From NCBI GenBank assembly GCA_019828595.1, contig JAHQRK010000007.1:2852001-2916000 (forward strand): DNA of 64,000 nt, written 5' to 3'. Shown in pieces: positions 25,125-35,521 of this stretch. The position numbers and the translations under genes were made by a program. The stretch comes from Aphanomyces cochlioides (taxonomy: Eukaryota; Oomycota; Saprolegniomycetes; Saprolegniales; Verrucalvaceae). Under the pieces are notes generated by a model. That model was given only the letters and a program-made list of their open reading frames with translations, did not search any database and had not been told where the DNA came from. The stretch's first letter is position 1, and each line of letters opens with the position of its first letter.

Positions 25125-28100
25125 CTACACGACGATTTCATCGAGTTGAATGGACTCTTGCTTGGTCAGTCTCGACCCTTCGTCCTGATCTTGTTCGTCC
25201 TCGTCGTCGGAATGCTTTGTCGCGTCATCCACGAGGTTGGAAATGTCATCGCCGACGCTCTCTGTGTCGCTAAACTCTTGTTCGAACGGCATTTCAAGCT
25301 GAGGATGGGCGACCATGATCTTCCTCACGGCGAGACGCAGTTGTTCATGACGATCTTGGAGCTTCTGCGAGAAACCACCGCGCTACACATTGCCATTTCA
25401 GCTCCCGCCTTGATGAACCACAGTCGTACCGATTGCATGGCATTCAGAGCTGCAGTTGTCTTGCCATAGTCTTCCAGCAGGGCCTATGGAATATCCATCA
25501 TGGTTTGCCATCACAACAAAGAATTACCGTCGTGAATGGGACTAATTCATCCATCGATGTCATTTCCTTGGGCGCGAGGAGACGGATGTAGATGCCAGAC
25601 ACGAGCACTTCGTCCGCGACATCTGGGTATAAATAGCGAAACGAGTCGGCGGCCAAGAAATGATCGGGATCCCACACAGGCCATGCTCTTGGCGCCTTGA
25701 GCGCGACTTGGATCTTGGCCACTTCGTCCTTGAGTGTTTCTTTCAATTGCCGCTGCATCCTACGCACCACAGGTCATCAACAATCTCGTCAAGCTCGCAG
25801 TACGTCGTCGTCCAGATTGCTTGGGCAGAGTATAAGTCGTCGCGGTTATGCAGCACCTGCAAGAATTGCGATGGATCCTTGCTCAGCATCTACAGTGACA
25901 GCTCTCAACGACATGAAAGCTACGGGAGCGACGTACTTTGGCAAGCCCCGGCGTGAAGAGCTGAATGAGGACGGCTTGGTTGTTCTGCCCATGAGTTTGA
26001 AGAATGCCAGCAGCGTAGCCCATCGTCGTTGTATGAGATCCATCCGTGTCGTCGAGCACAGCGCAGAGCTGGCTTAGGAAAACAATGCCGCCGCTTTCAA
26101 CCAGCAGTTTCCGAGCCAGAGCGTCATAGCTACACAGTCTTGAAATACACACGAGCGCATCTTGCGCAATCTAGAACGAGTCATGATACATCGAGGTGGT
26201 TTAAGAGGAGTGCCTACCTGAGACGCTGAGGATACAACATGAGGCGTCGCGAGTGAAAACAATCGAGCGAGGAATCGAGGCTGCGCTTGCAACGCGGCTA
26301 GACCACGGTCCAATTGAGCCATGGTCACGGCGAGATCAAAGATGGCCGTCACGAGCGACAAAGCAGGACCGAATGGCGGTTGTTCGCGTACGAATTGAAG
26401 ATAGCGCGGCGTCAACGTCTTGTCGATGGCGTCGTTCATGTCGTCAAGGCCATGAACAAGCAACGTATCAAGACAAGCATCCGCGTTGACATTGTTGCTC
26501 TCAGGCGAAAGCATGTGCTGAAATAACTTGAGGCCCACACCACCACGAGCTTGGTCGACTTCACTGAGCAGACTTCGCTTGAGTGGAGTCAAGAACGTGT
26601 CAAAGATGCGACTTTCGATGGAAATGGACTGGCCCGCGCGGGGAATGAGCACAAGGAGCGCTTTGAGCACAAGGACTTGCATTTCCATCGGATCGGCACT
26701 ACTGTCCTCACTGGGAAACGTCGATTTGCCAACTTTGTCAAGGAGATCCACAATCGTGTCGTGGTACATCTTGGGGGTCCACTTGGTTCGAAACGTGCCT
26801 TCTTGCTCGACAAACGACCGAAGGAAGAGATGACCGACGCATACATCGACGACAGTTTCTTCAGCATCGACTGCGTCATGGAAGCCATCGGTTGTGTCAA
26901 TGCCGCATTGATCGCTCAAGTACTGAAAGAGCCGCGAGCGGAACGCCGATCCCCATATAACATCGGCCGCGCGGACGTGGTCACTATTGAACAGCGCCGC
27001 TAAGAGTAGAGGCTCCGAGAGGACGAGATGTAAACCACAACCATGATGACCGACTGCAGCTTCGAGAAGCGTTTTGAACTGGTCGGGGGTGTAATATGTG
27101 CTGAGGAACGAGGCTGATGCGTGGCACATGCCTCGGTTCTGAGGGTTGCTACATGCAACAAGGACAAGAGGAAGCAGAGTGCGCTTGAACGAGTTGGCGT
27201 CCTGGACATTGTCTAGCAACTGCTCGATGATTTGCAAGAGCGTCGCGATGGTCCGTGGGCTCAAAAATGCTGCGCCAAAGAGTCGAACGAGCACGGTGCG
27301 GGCTTCGAGGACTTGAGGGATGAAAAACTTGGCGCGTTGCATCACGACGGCTAAAACGTTGATGCCGGCACGAAGCATTGCGTCAAATCCACCGCTGCTA
27401 CCTCCACCGCCTCCTCCACCTTGGTTCGAGCCGTCCAAAGAATTGCTGTCGACTTCATTGACAACATCGACAACGTCGTCTAGGGAGGCAAAAGTAAGGC
27501 GATGGACGTCGTTGTCAGCCTCGCTGAGGGTAGAAGATGCCCGGCTAAAGCTCGAAAGACGTGTGGCCGACTCCATCGCACGTTCCAATGTAGCCACAAC
27601 AGTGGTGAGGATCGCTCCAGAGGTTAAACTGTCAGTGGCTCGAGTTCTCGCTGTTGAAATCGCAACATGGAAGAGCAAAAAGCATTCCGATGCGAAAGCA
27701 GGGTCCAGCGCTTCAGTTTGAAGACGATGGAGGAGTCCTGCAACTGGCAATTGACCATTGAACGTCATGGCATATCGCCGCATCATCAGGCGGAGACACC
27801 TGACGCAGCTCCGACGCCATGCCGGATTCTCTTCGACGCCAAGACGATCGGAAAGATGCCACGCGAGTACGACCAGATCGTCAACTTCGTATGGATCGTT
27901 CAAATCGGCCAGTTTGGGAATCAACCAGTCGATAAAGTAACCATGGACAACCAATTCAGCTTTGAACGACGCGTACGTGACTTGAAAGAAGTCGCAATCC
28001 CAGTCCGTGCGGTTATTCAGTCGATCGATTTCATCTTTGAGCGCATTTTGCAATTCCACCAGCATATCCCGTCGCCACACTAAGTTGGGTCGCTCATGGA

Positions 28101-29573
28101 CTTGTCGCGCGGCGACCATGACCTGCTGCCACGTTTCTCCTTGTGATCGAGCATCTTGTAGCCATCGCTAGTCGAATACATCATTTAAAGCTCGATTATC
28201 GATTTTGTACCTGGAATTCGACTGGTTTTGCTGTACCCGAGAATGACCCTGACGCCGAGAAACGAGTTTCTCGAAAGCTCATGATGTCCATCGAGCGAGT
28301 CTTTGTCATATTTGTCGACTTCTTGATGGACGCCATGGAATACTTCGAGATGAGTTCAGGTCGATCTTCGATGGGGACGAATAAATCGACAGGTAAGATG
28401 CGATACATAGCACTCTTGGAGCGGCTATTCCCAGCGCAGAACATTTCGACGAGCTGGATGGATTTATCCCGGAAAGAATCGCGAGGACTTTCCACATCTT
28501 CGCCTTCCTACATCATTAGTGTGAGAGATATCATTAAGCAAGTCAACCACGTTGGACTCGTCGTCGACGACGGCGAAATATACCATGTACAGCAAAGCAC
28601 CACAGTCGCGAGCTGCATCTTGGAGAATGGTCACTTGGGCGAGATCAGCAACAAAGAATAGCTCGAGGAGCAAGTCGACAGAGAGAATGCGAAGAGAGTC
28701 TTTCGGATGATGAGAAAGCCACAGTAGAGCTAGTCTTGCATTCAAAAGTGCGTCGGTGATCTATAAAACCACGTAAGGAACAGAATAATTGCTTGAAAGA
28801 CATACGCGGTCAAGAGTCACAGCATCACTCGTCGATTTGCTTGCGACGTAAGTCCAGTGGAAGATTCGAAGGCATTCCTCCATAATTTGCGTCGATAGGT
28901 TGTCATAAGGTGCCGTGCGGTATTGGGTGAGCAGACTTCCCAGAACTTGGAATCCTTGATCATCGGCAAACGTTCGCCGATTCATCACTTCGATCTTGTC
29001 GCCAATTTCAGACGACTTGAGACCATTCGGCCGTGTTTTCATCATGAGAATCACTTCAAGGACTGACAAAGCCATCTGCGGTGACCACATCTAGGGCACA
29101 CCAAGGCATTCATTCCAATTCATGTAGCAAAGATTGTACCATGCAAGTTAGGAACGGTTTGGTCGAGTATTTTGGTACGAGTTTGTGCAATTCGCGCCAT
29201 TGCAGGAGTCGTTTGAATGTTTCCAAAATGAGGAGTACAATGTCCGACTCGTCGCTATCTCCCGTTGTTGCATTTGTATCGACAGCTGTCTTCAAGAGTC
29301 GATGGACGGCGTCAAAAAGCCTTTTCTCTTTGACATCCAATGCATTTTCGTCTCCTTCGTGTGCTTCGTCGGTCGACGTCTACACAGAGACAGGCGGTGT
29401 TATTTCACTGTCACTAGCAAATCCATGCTCACTTCGAGAGGAAACACTGTACAGAACGTCGTCAAGACTTGAATAATATCATCTTTGTTCCTCTTCTTCG
29501 CGTTGCTGCTGTCGCCGAGCACTATCACGTCTTTGATCGCATTCCGCTGCTCCACGGACCCCGCCGTGCCCAT
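25125..29573 (-). CDS. RME-8/GRV2 (DNAJC13)-like endosomal repeat protein without J-domain, 1,328 aa
   Basis: Eleven exons on the minus strand: 29433..29573, 29140..29379, 28806..29090, 28551..28760, 28211..28507, 26218..28167, 25937..26170, 25804..25889, 25528..25759, 25430..25483 and 25125..25382; introns 43-53 nt, all in frame. RME-8 acts in endosomal sorting with retromer/WASH and normally carries Hsc70-recruiting J-domain. Family evidence: three IWN-type blocks near residues 420 (NLVWRRDMLVELQNAL), 793 (DVIWGSAFRSRLFQYL) and 1144 (AIWTTTMQRQLKETL), each followed about 60 residues later by an L-V/C-V-G-x-[YF]-[LI]-R segment, e.g. DEVLVSGIYIRLL. Length is only about 60% of DNAJC13 (2,243); there is no HPD motif, no GYF block and no PH-like N-terminus. 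The C-terminus is acidic. It could be a paralogue or a reduced orthologue. Confidence 0.68.
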
Positions 29574-29619
29574 CTCGACGCTAAGAAATCCCCAAATGGA
29601 ACATTATGCACAAGAACGG

Positions 29620-29675
29620 CCATCCGGATAAGAAAAGCCAATCAATGTACGCAAATGGAGAGCATTATCCGGATA
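29620..29675 (-). promoter_or_regulatory. Two CCGGATA palindromes upstream of the RME-8-like gene
   Basis: ATCCGGATA at 29622-29630 and TATCCGGATA at 29666-29675. The first has its CCGG core at 29624-29627, 51-54 bp before the ATG at 29573, the same spacing as at CHAF1B and the R3H-SUZ gene. Confidence 0.55.
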
Positions 29676-29715
29676 GCGCTGTCTTTTGTGTCGGGAGATT
29701 GCACCAAGACAGTCG

Positions 29716-29766
29716 AAACCCCTTAACCCCTCTAAACCCCCACACCCCTTAACCCTTCAACCCCTT
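29716..29766 (+). repeat. Degenerate telomere-like C-rich tract
   Basis: About 50 bp of irregular CCCCTTAACC / CCTCTAAACCCC units. It resembles a degraded C-strand of the CCCTAAA-type telomere repeat, but no unit is perfect and tandem. Lies between the RME-8-like promoter and the 3' end of the p24 gene. Confidence 0.4.
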
Positions 29767-29933
29767 GCATCACAAACGTCAGTGAAGAGGAGACGTGCCC
29801 CCCCCATCGAGTTCAGGCCATGAGCAATATGCGTTGTTAAATGAAGATGGCAGCAAAAAGATGGATGAAAGTGGATATGATGCCGTTGAATTATGTGTCG
29901 ATGGATTGGTGTCTTGGGAAGATGATGAAGATG

Positions 29934-30627
29934 CTAGAAGACGCGACGCACTTCAAACGTGCGGCGAAGATACGACATTTGCCAGAAAGCAAGGCCGATG
30001 AGGACAACAGCTTCAATACAAGACCACATCATGACGCGGCTGTTGGTGCTCTCGATGACTACAAAAATACAAGGATACATGAGCGAGAGGATGAAGATTG
30101 TATCCTACTCGAGTGATGGTAGACAGATTTGGCTTTCATGTATGATTGCGTGTCCTTGACCGTATCCAAGTTGGTATTGAGTTCGTACACCATGTCTTCC
30201 ACAGCTCGCGCTTGTTCTAATGACCATGTTATGATACATATGCGAGTAGAGCTTATGTACCAATTTTCGTAGCATCGGCATTCGAGACGACATCGTGGGC
30301 TGGATCGTCGGCGTGCAAGGAAAAGCCAACGCGAATAGTAACAAACGTCTTTTGTGTGAAACATACACGGTAGGCACCATCTTCTGGTACAGGACTTACA
30401 AAACGTCCCGACGTGCCTGTCTTGTGAAAGAGAGTAATGCCACTTGGACTGCTCAACGTTGTCTCCAATTCATCTCCCAAGCCTCGTACCACTTCATAGT
30501 TGAGCGACAAGCCTTCCTTGTACTTTTGTGCATCCAGAAAGTAGCATTCTGGCAATCCAGAGTGGACTTCCGTCGTGATGGCCGTCACGACCGCCGCTGT
30601 AAGGACAAACACAAGCAACCGTCTCAT
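29934..30627 (-). CDS. TMED2/p24-beta (Emp24) COPII/COPI cargo receptor
   Basis: 199-aa type I membrane protein of the early secretory pathway. Exons 30261..30627, 30109..30216 and 29934..30058 on the minus strand; introns 44 and 50 nt. A signal peptide (MRRLLVFVLTAAVVTA...) is followed by the GOLD domain starting GLPECYFLDAQKYKEGLSL, with the conserved Cys before the first strand and the second Cys in DGAYRVCFTQK. Next come a coiled coil (EQARAVEDMVYELNTNLD), the juxtamembrane IIESTNSRVMMWS and one membrane helix. The cytosolic tail YLRRTFEVRRVF matches the p24-beta tail pattern (LKRFFEVRRVV in animals), which carries the COP-binding signals. The splice joining VYHHS to IIESTNSRV is strongly supported by this family motif. 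Confidence 0.88.
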
Positions 30628-30765
30628 CTGGGGTTGCACAAAATTACAAAATGCAAAGAAATATGGAAAAATCAAGAATAAATTGAAATTAATTTTAATT
30701 TCAATTAATTTAATGATAATTTTTTTTGTAATTTCGCGAATTTTCACCAGACAGCGATCATCAAG
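30628..30765. promoter_or_regulatory. AT-rich bidirectional promoter gap
   Basis: 138 bp between the divergent ATGs of the p24 gene (30627) and the small membrane protein (30766). AATTAATT-type sequence dominates 30690-30735. No CCAAT or CCGGATA box. Bidirectional promoter use is inferred from spacing only. Confidence 0.4.
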
Positions 30766-31185
30766 ATGCAGGAAGCACGACGGCACTTGGATGCTCTCTT
30801 TGTGGCTCATGCGGGCATTTCCATCGTAATCGGGGCCGCATGCTTGCTCCTTCCTCACTCCTTAGCCATGTCAGCGCTCAAGACGACGGAGTACAGCCAT
30901 TTGGTGCATGAAATGGTGCGCTTGTATGGCGCTTTGACTTTGGCCCAAGGGTGGTTGGTATGGAAGACGCGCTTGGTCGGCGATGGACTCATCCGCAAGA
31001 CGTTCTGCCAAGCATACTGCTTGTGCTTCTCCCTCCAAGCGATTGCCATGCTCCGTGCTCAAATTTCGTCCCCGGAGAGTCACTCGGTCCTGAATTGGAT
31101 CAATATCCTCGTCTTGGCTGGGCTCGGTGGAGCGTATGGGTACTTTTTGTTCTTTAAGACAATCAAAACATTCGAGCTACCTTAA
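30766..31185 (+). CDS. Small four-helix membrane protein, 139 aa (intact copy)
   Basis: Single-exon ORF with ATG and stop. Four hydrophobic segments are visible: about residues 18-36 (ISIVIGAACLLLPHSLAM), 52-68 (YGALTLAQGWLVWK), 76-98 (FCQAYCLCFSLQAIAML) and 108-130 (INILVLAGLGGAYGYFLFF). I do not recognise the family; the layout resembles small uncharacterised TMEM-type proteins. It is the only one of three copies in the window with an intact start and reading frame (others at 31752-32240 and 37430-37797). Its 3' end is followed directly by a fragment of CHAF1B in the same relative orientation as at the CHAF1B locus, showing a shared duplication history. Confidence 0.7.
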   Translation: MQEARRHLDALFVAHAGISIVIGAACLLLPHSLAMSALKTTEYSHLVHEMVRLYGALTLAQGWLVWKTRLVGDGLIRKTFCQAYCLCFSLQAIAMLRAQISSPESHSVLNWINILVLAGLGGAYGYFLFFKTIKTFELP

Positions 31186-31216
31186 CAAGACAAATCGGTA
31201 CTGATGTCTCTTCTTT

Positions 31217-31516
31217 CACAACATGTACGACGTCTGCTTTTGGAGCTGCTACCGTTGTAGCTGAAATTGCTGTTGCTGCTGTAGCCGGAGGTTCAGATGT
31301 AGGCAAGATCACAGGCCTGTTGGCCGGATCAAACGCGGCTTCAGGTTCAATCACCGCCGTGAACTGTCGAATGCTGTTGAGTTTGGGTGGCTCTGGTTTC
31401 TTCGGTGTATCATTCTCAACTTTTTTCTTTGGCTGCGACTGATTCTGCTCTATTGTGGCATCCAGTGACGAAACAACTCGCACTCGTCCATCACCCCAAC
31501 TTAGATCAGTCAGATG
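31217..31516 (-). pseudogene. Scrambled duplicate of CHAF1B exons 3-4
   Basis: Minus-strand similarity to the C-terminal exon of CHAF1B (PPKLNSIRQFTAVIEPEAAF, nearly identical) runs from 31217 to about 31460 and is then joined directly to a piece of exon 3 (SSLDGYVTF region, 31461-31516), with intron 3 and intervening sequence missing. There is no start and the propeller is absent, so it cannot make a CAF-1 subunit. Sequence identity to 37898-38340 is high, so the duplication is fairly recent. Confidence 0.8.
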
Positions 31517-31537
31517 AGATTAACGTCCAGAGACCTT

Positions 31538-31610
31538 CAGAAGACAAGGGTTCACCGATTTCACCTGACGAATACCGTCAGAAGACAAGGGTTCACCGAT
31601 TTCACGTGAC
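31538..31610. repeat. Tandem repeat from CHAF1B exon 3, 41-bp period
   Basis: The stretch TCAGAAGACAAGGGTTCACC plus the following CGATTTCAC occurs at about 31538 and again at about 31578. The unit corresponds to 38225-38255 in the intact CHAF1B gene (CAAGGGTTCACCGATTTCAC), so it is part of the rearranged duplicate. Confidence 0.6.
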
Positions 31611-31751
31611 GAGTACCTGTGGCGGTCGTGGTTTTTTCCACGGAAACCTACTGTGAAGCCAGGTATATGAACGGGCTGGTGTCAGCGATTCAATGTCAGC
31701 GCGTGCGGGCTTAGGGCCTGGTCGAAATTTGCAACAACGACTGTTTTCGAC

Positions 31752-32240
31752 TTAAGTCACGTCACGAGTGCACCAACCCCCGGCGTACGAGACGGTGGAC
31801 TTGACCAATGAAGAATAGATATCAGTGCTTAGCTCGAATGCTTTGATTGTCTTAAAGAACAAAAAGTACCCATACGCGCTACCGAGCCCAGCAAGGACGA
31901 GAATATTGATCCAATTGAGCACGGAGCGACTCTCAGGGGACGAAATTTGAGCACGGAGCATGACAATCGCTTGGAGGGAGAAGCACAAGCAGTATGCTTG
32001 GCAGAACGTCTTGCGGATGAGTCCATCGCCGACCAAGCGTGTCTTCCATACCAACCACCCTTGGGCCAAAGTCAAAGCGCCATACAAGCGCACCATTTCA
32101 TGCACCAAATGGTTGTACTCGGACGTCTTGAGCGCTGAGATGGCTAAGAAGCGAGGACGGAGCAAGCATGCAGCGCCGATCACGATGGAAATGCCCGCAT
32201 GAACACCAAACAGTGCATCCCAACCTGCATCTTAGCATTG
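31752..32240 (-). pseudogene. Inverted duplicate of the small membrane-protein gene, start lost
   Basis: Minus-strand copy of the 30766 gene, over 85% identical by eye in the last three membrane segments. After its ATG (about 32232) a net 13-nt loss shifts the frame, so the membrane-protein frame has no ATG upstream of the first helix. The 3' end reads through into the antisense of the last CHAF1B codons: plus-strand 31779-31818 still encodes AYETVDLTNEE and stop, as at 37798. So the duplicated unit was [CHAF1B 3' end + this gene], inverted here. Shares with the copy at 37430 the substitutions giving RPRFLAISALKTSEYNHL. Confidence 0.75.
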
Positions 32241-32246
32241 CGGACC

Positions 32247-33569
32247 TCATGTGTACATCAATTTTACGTCGAGGGGCACTGAGTGAGCAAGAAGCCGCCT
32301 GCCCAATTCACGCGCCATATCAATGTCGGGTTGACCCAGCAAGCTAGTGATATCGCGATATTGTTGGAGAGTTTCAAGAATGCCGCCACTGTCGCCACCT
32401 TCGCTGACAGATGGAAACAGCTGCTCAAGCTTGCGTCGTTTCACGGGTTCTCGGATGAACGGAAGATGGATATCACCATCGACAGATGACACCTGCGTCA
32501 ATAGCGTTCGAACCACCTCGAACGCCTCACTTGGATTGCTTAAAACCACTGTTTGAATGTTGATGTGATTGTGGCTCTTCTCGGATATCCATTGAAACTG
32601 CCAACGATCCGTCAAGTTGGTCAGCAGTGCCATAACTGGTTTCTGGGCAAGGACATCGAATGCCACTAGTTCCGATGCAACTTGGTAGACTGCGCCGTTT
32701 TGGATACTTCTCTGTACTTCAATGAGCATCCTTGCGTCAGGAAACCAATCCACAGCGTCTGACAAAGATTTGACTTTATCATTCATGATGACAAGATCCG
32801 TGCGTCCAAAAAGGTTAACATCGTAGCCAGGGACTTAAGTGCAGAGAAGGTTCTTGCTCCTTTCCACACCGAACACACAAAGACGTTGATCTTTGAGCAC
32901 AGCTCCAATGTTCTCTTCCACATATGCACGGTATTGGTCACGTTGCTGTTCCTCGTAGAGCTTGATCACCTTGCCGCCCGATTTAGCTGCACCCCACTTG
33001 AATGGTTCAACGGGAGTCAAGTTTCCTATTGCCGGAGAATCCGTGTCCACAAGATCGATTCGCATGCCTAAGTCTTGCAGAAACTCTTTTCCCTTGTTTG
33101 AAGTCATTTCCGAGTGTACGTATCGCTTGCGCTTGGGTGACTGCACAGGCTCCTCGTGCGCTTCCTTGAGCATTTGATTCGATGTTGCCAACTCGCTCAA
33201 CACATCAACCGGAGCTTCTGGGAGTTCAACCAACACATGAATCTCGTCTTTTCCAGGCTCGAAAGTCGGTCCAAACAGTTCCAGCTTATCGAGGCTCCAC
33301 CACGGAAGCATCTGCGTGTACGCTGTATCAACTTGTCCGAGCAGCAAATCATACACATCTTGACCGCCAGTCAGCCACTTGCCATTCTTCCGTGCCAAGT
33401 AAAGCTTAAAGCGAAAGTCATTTGGATCAACTTTGAAGCGAGCATTGTCGTCTTTCTTCTTGTTCACAATGGCATTCTGCAGTGCGCACACTTTCGCATC
33501 GCGCGCGATCTTCACAAGGAACACTGTCGCTAAGCCGTACACCGCGCACATCAACTCCACCTCGGTCAT
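32247..33569 (-). pseudogene. Crinkler (CRN) effector gene interrupted by one in-frame stop
   Basis: A 441-codon reading frame starting at ATG 33569 with the CRN N-terminal ubiquitin-like header: MCAVYGLATVFLVKI, the LxLFLAK-class motif as LYLARKNGKWL at about residue 50, and the header's closing HVLVELPEAP near residue 110. The second half looks like the PD-(D/E)xK nuclease-type CRN core: GRTDLVIMN followed by MLIEVQRSI. A single TAA at 32835-32837 stops translation after residue 244, before this core; the same frame is open on both sides (no splice consensus explains it). CRNs are host-directed intracellular effectors of oomycetes. Either a recent pseudogene or a base-call error. Located among duplications and transposon remnants, which is usual for CRN genes. 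Confidence 0.75.
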
Positions 33570-33835
33570 GGTTTCGTGGAAATTTCGCGAATGAGATGAA
33601 CATGACAACTCCCGTTGCTGATTTTGACCAATTGTCTTTCGGTATTACGTTCTTCCCGTAAAATAGATATCTGATTGGATACAGTGATCTGGGAAATATA
33701 AGACCACCCAAGAATAATAGAGAATTTTCGAAAAGCCTTTGACTTTCATTTACACCTTCGGTTTTGACCTCCAATCTGGTCAGGTCCAAAATCCCAAAAT
33801 TCGACTTTCGAACTGTTTAAACTTTGACCTTCAGC

Positions 33836-34054
33836 TTCCGGATAAATGTAATAGAATCCCCGACCCACCAGAATCATAATTACATATACCTGAGATACGA
33901 CACAAAACCGACAACTTCCTAGGCGCTGATTGGAGAACCGACACAATAAACGAAACTGATTGGTCGAAATCGTACAAGTGAAGTTTGATTGGACGAGGAA
34001 ACTGTCGTACACGACACATATCATTAACATATCACATATACATGTTTTGATTGG
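33836..34054. promoter_or_regulatory. Cluster of same-orientation ATTGG boxes plus half CCGGATA site
   Basis: ATTGG occurs at 33929, 33959, 33988 and 34050 (steps 30, 29 and 62 bp), each within a [TC]TGATTGG context; TTCCGGATAAA lies at 33836. This gap separates the CRN relic from the Crypton-like element. It may be the promoter of either. Confidence 0.4.
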
Positions 34055-34102
34055 TTAAAATTGCATGCCACATAGCGTTGAGTGTGGAATGCTCCCATTT
34101 TC

Positions 34103-35521
34103 ATGTCTGTGGTCCCATCCAAGAAGGTCATCCAGGACTCGTTCCAAGGTGCCTCAACGAGGAGAGCATATTCCACGTATCAGCGGCAGTTCGAGGCGTA
34201 TTGCGTTGAGAAAAAGGATGGTTTGAGCCCAGTGACTGCCACTGCAAACGATTGTACGGACTTTTTTCATCATCTGTACTCCTTGGGCAGAAAAGCCCGA
34301 ACTGTTGATGCAGCAAAAACAGCTTTGGTCTCATACTTTAACCAGCACAACGTTCAGCCAAATCCAGCACAAGATATACTAGCCAAGCGCTATGTCATTG
34401 GGCTCCAGAAATATAACAGGCTCAACAACATTGACGACGAAAAAAAGACGCACCCCCTGACCGTCCATGAATTTTCCATGATTATGAACTTATTTGCCGA
34501 GCACAATCCGTTTGTTGGCTCTATGGTGCAGTTTTTGTTGTCGTCGAGCTTTCTCGGCTGCTTCCGTATCAGCGAAGTGCTTGCGCTGAAATGGACTGAT
34601 GTTGCAATGGGAATAGACGAGCATGGAAAGTACATCTCAATTCGACTGCGCTGGCACAAAAAGGCCAGTGTAGAAAAAGAATGCCAAATCTACCATTTGA
34701 TTGACGAATCTCTTTACCCCTGCTTGCGAATTTGTGCTCTGTATGATGGCTACCTTGATCGAATCCGTGCTACCCACAAACATGAATGTTTCGAAAGATT
34801 CGTACGTCTTTCCATCGTACCGAATACTCCATGATGGTGCGGTGAAGCTGGATTGGTTGAAGCCTCTTGACCAGAACTTCCTCCGTCGACTCTCTACAAG
34901 GCCAGCAGCATGAGGCGTGGTGGATGTTTTTACTGAGTATTTGATTCAACCGAGCGGAAATTTAATTTCAGAGAACTGATGACTTGGTGCCGGAGGGAGG
35001 ATGCCAAGACGTTTGCGGGATATCTTGTGACTAAGAGTATTAACGACAAAATTGACCCTCGAAATCTTCTTCGAATGAAGACTCCAAGCCACAGCGGTGT
35101 CCTAAATCATGTAGCTGTTGTGGACAACTGGGAGCTTCTGCTCGATGAAATCCGAAAGTGCATTCGAGAGGAAAGGAATGTGAGGTTATGCAAGAAAATT
35201 GAATCCCCACGTCGGCATCAAAGCTCGATAAAAGACTATGTTGTACCCAAGGGCATTCCAACAGCACGAAATGCGAGCGAGGCTTGGAGCCAATGGTTTA
35301 CAGCTGACCAAAAGAAGGGGCTGCTTTGTGCAATCAAAGATTTCTCGCGTGAGATGATCAAGAGAGGTCGCAAGCGTTATTCAGAAAGGCACACGCTGGG
35401 TCTGGCATTTGCAATCTACACCGATTTGGAGCAGTTCGAAGCAGCTTATGCTGGACACACAAGCAGCTATTCTAGTTTGTTGAGAGAGGTACGAAAGAGA
35501 AAGCGAGAGAATCGATTATAA
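34103..35521 (+). mobile_element. Decayed Crypton-type tyrosine recombinase element
   Basis: Reading from ATG 34103: N-terminal SAM-like core (STRRAYSTYQRQFEAYCVE), then the catalytic domain with the first Arg in GCFRISEVLALKWTDV at about residue 155, as in phage-type integrases. The frame is lost near 34800-34835; similarity continues in a second frame (about 34810-34910), then a third with SSMRRGGCFY, the equivalent of the HxxR block but with Met, and an in-frame TGA near 34935. The last part (34979..35521, FNFRELMTWCRREDAKTFAGYLV ... DKIDPRNLL) is open to a stop at 35521. The catalytic Tyr cannot be placed safely. Crypton recombinases of this type are common in oomycetes. At least two frameshifts and one stop make it inactive. 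Terminal repeats were not found, as usual for Cryptons. Confidence 0.65.

Noticed and set aside
25740..25810. Apparent 1-nt frameshift in the RME-8-like gene
   Set aside because: A 44-nt GTACTG...GTAG intron explains the frame change and restores the IWN block.
29795..30116. Plus-strand ORFs opposite the p24 gene
   Set aside because: They overlap the last exons of the p24 gene, whose family tail is unambiguous.
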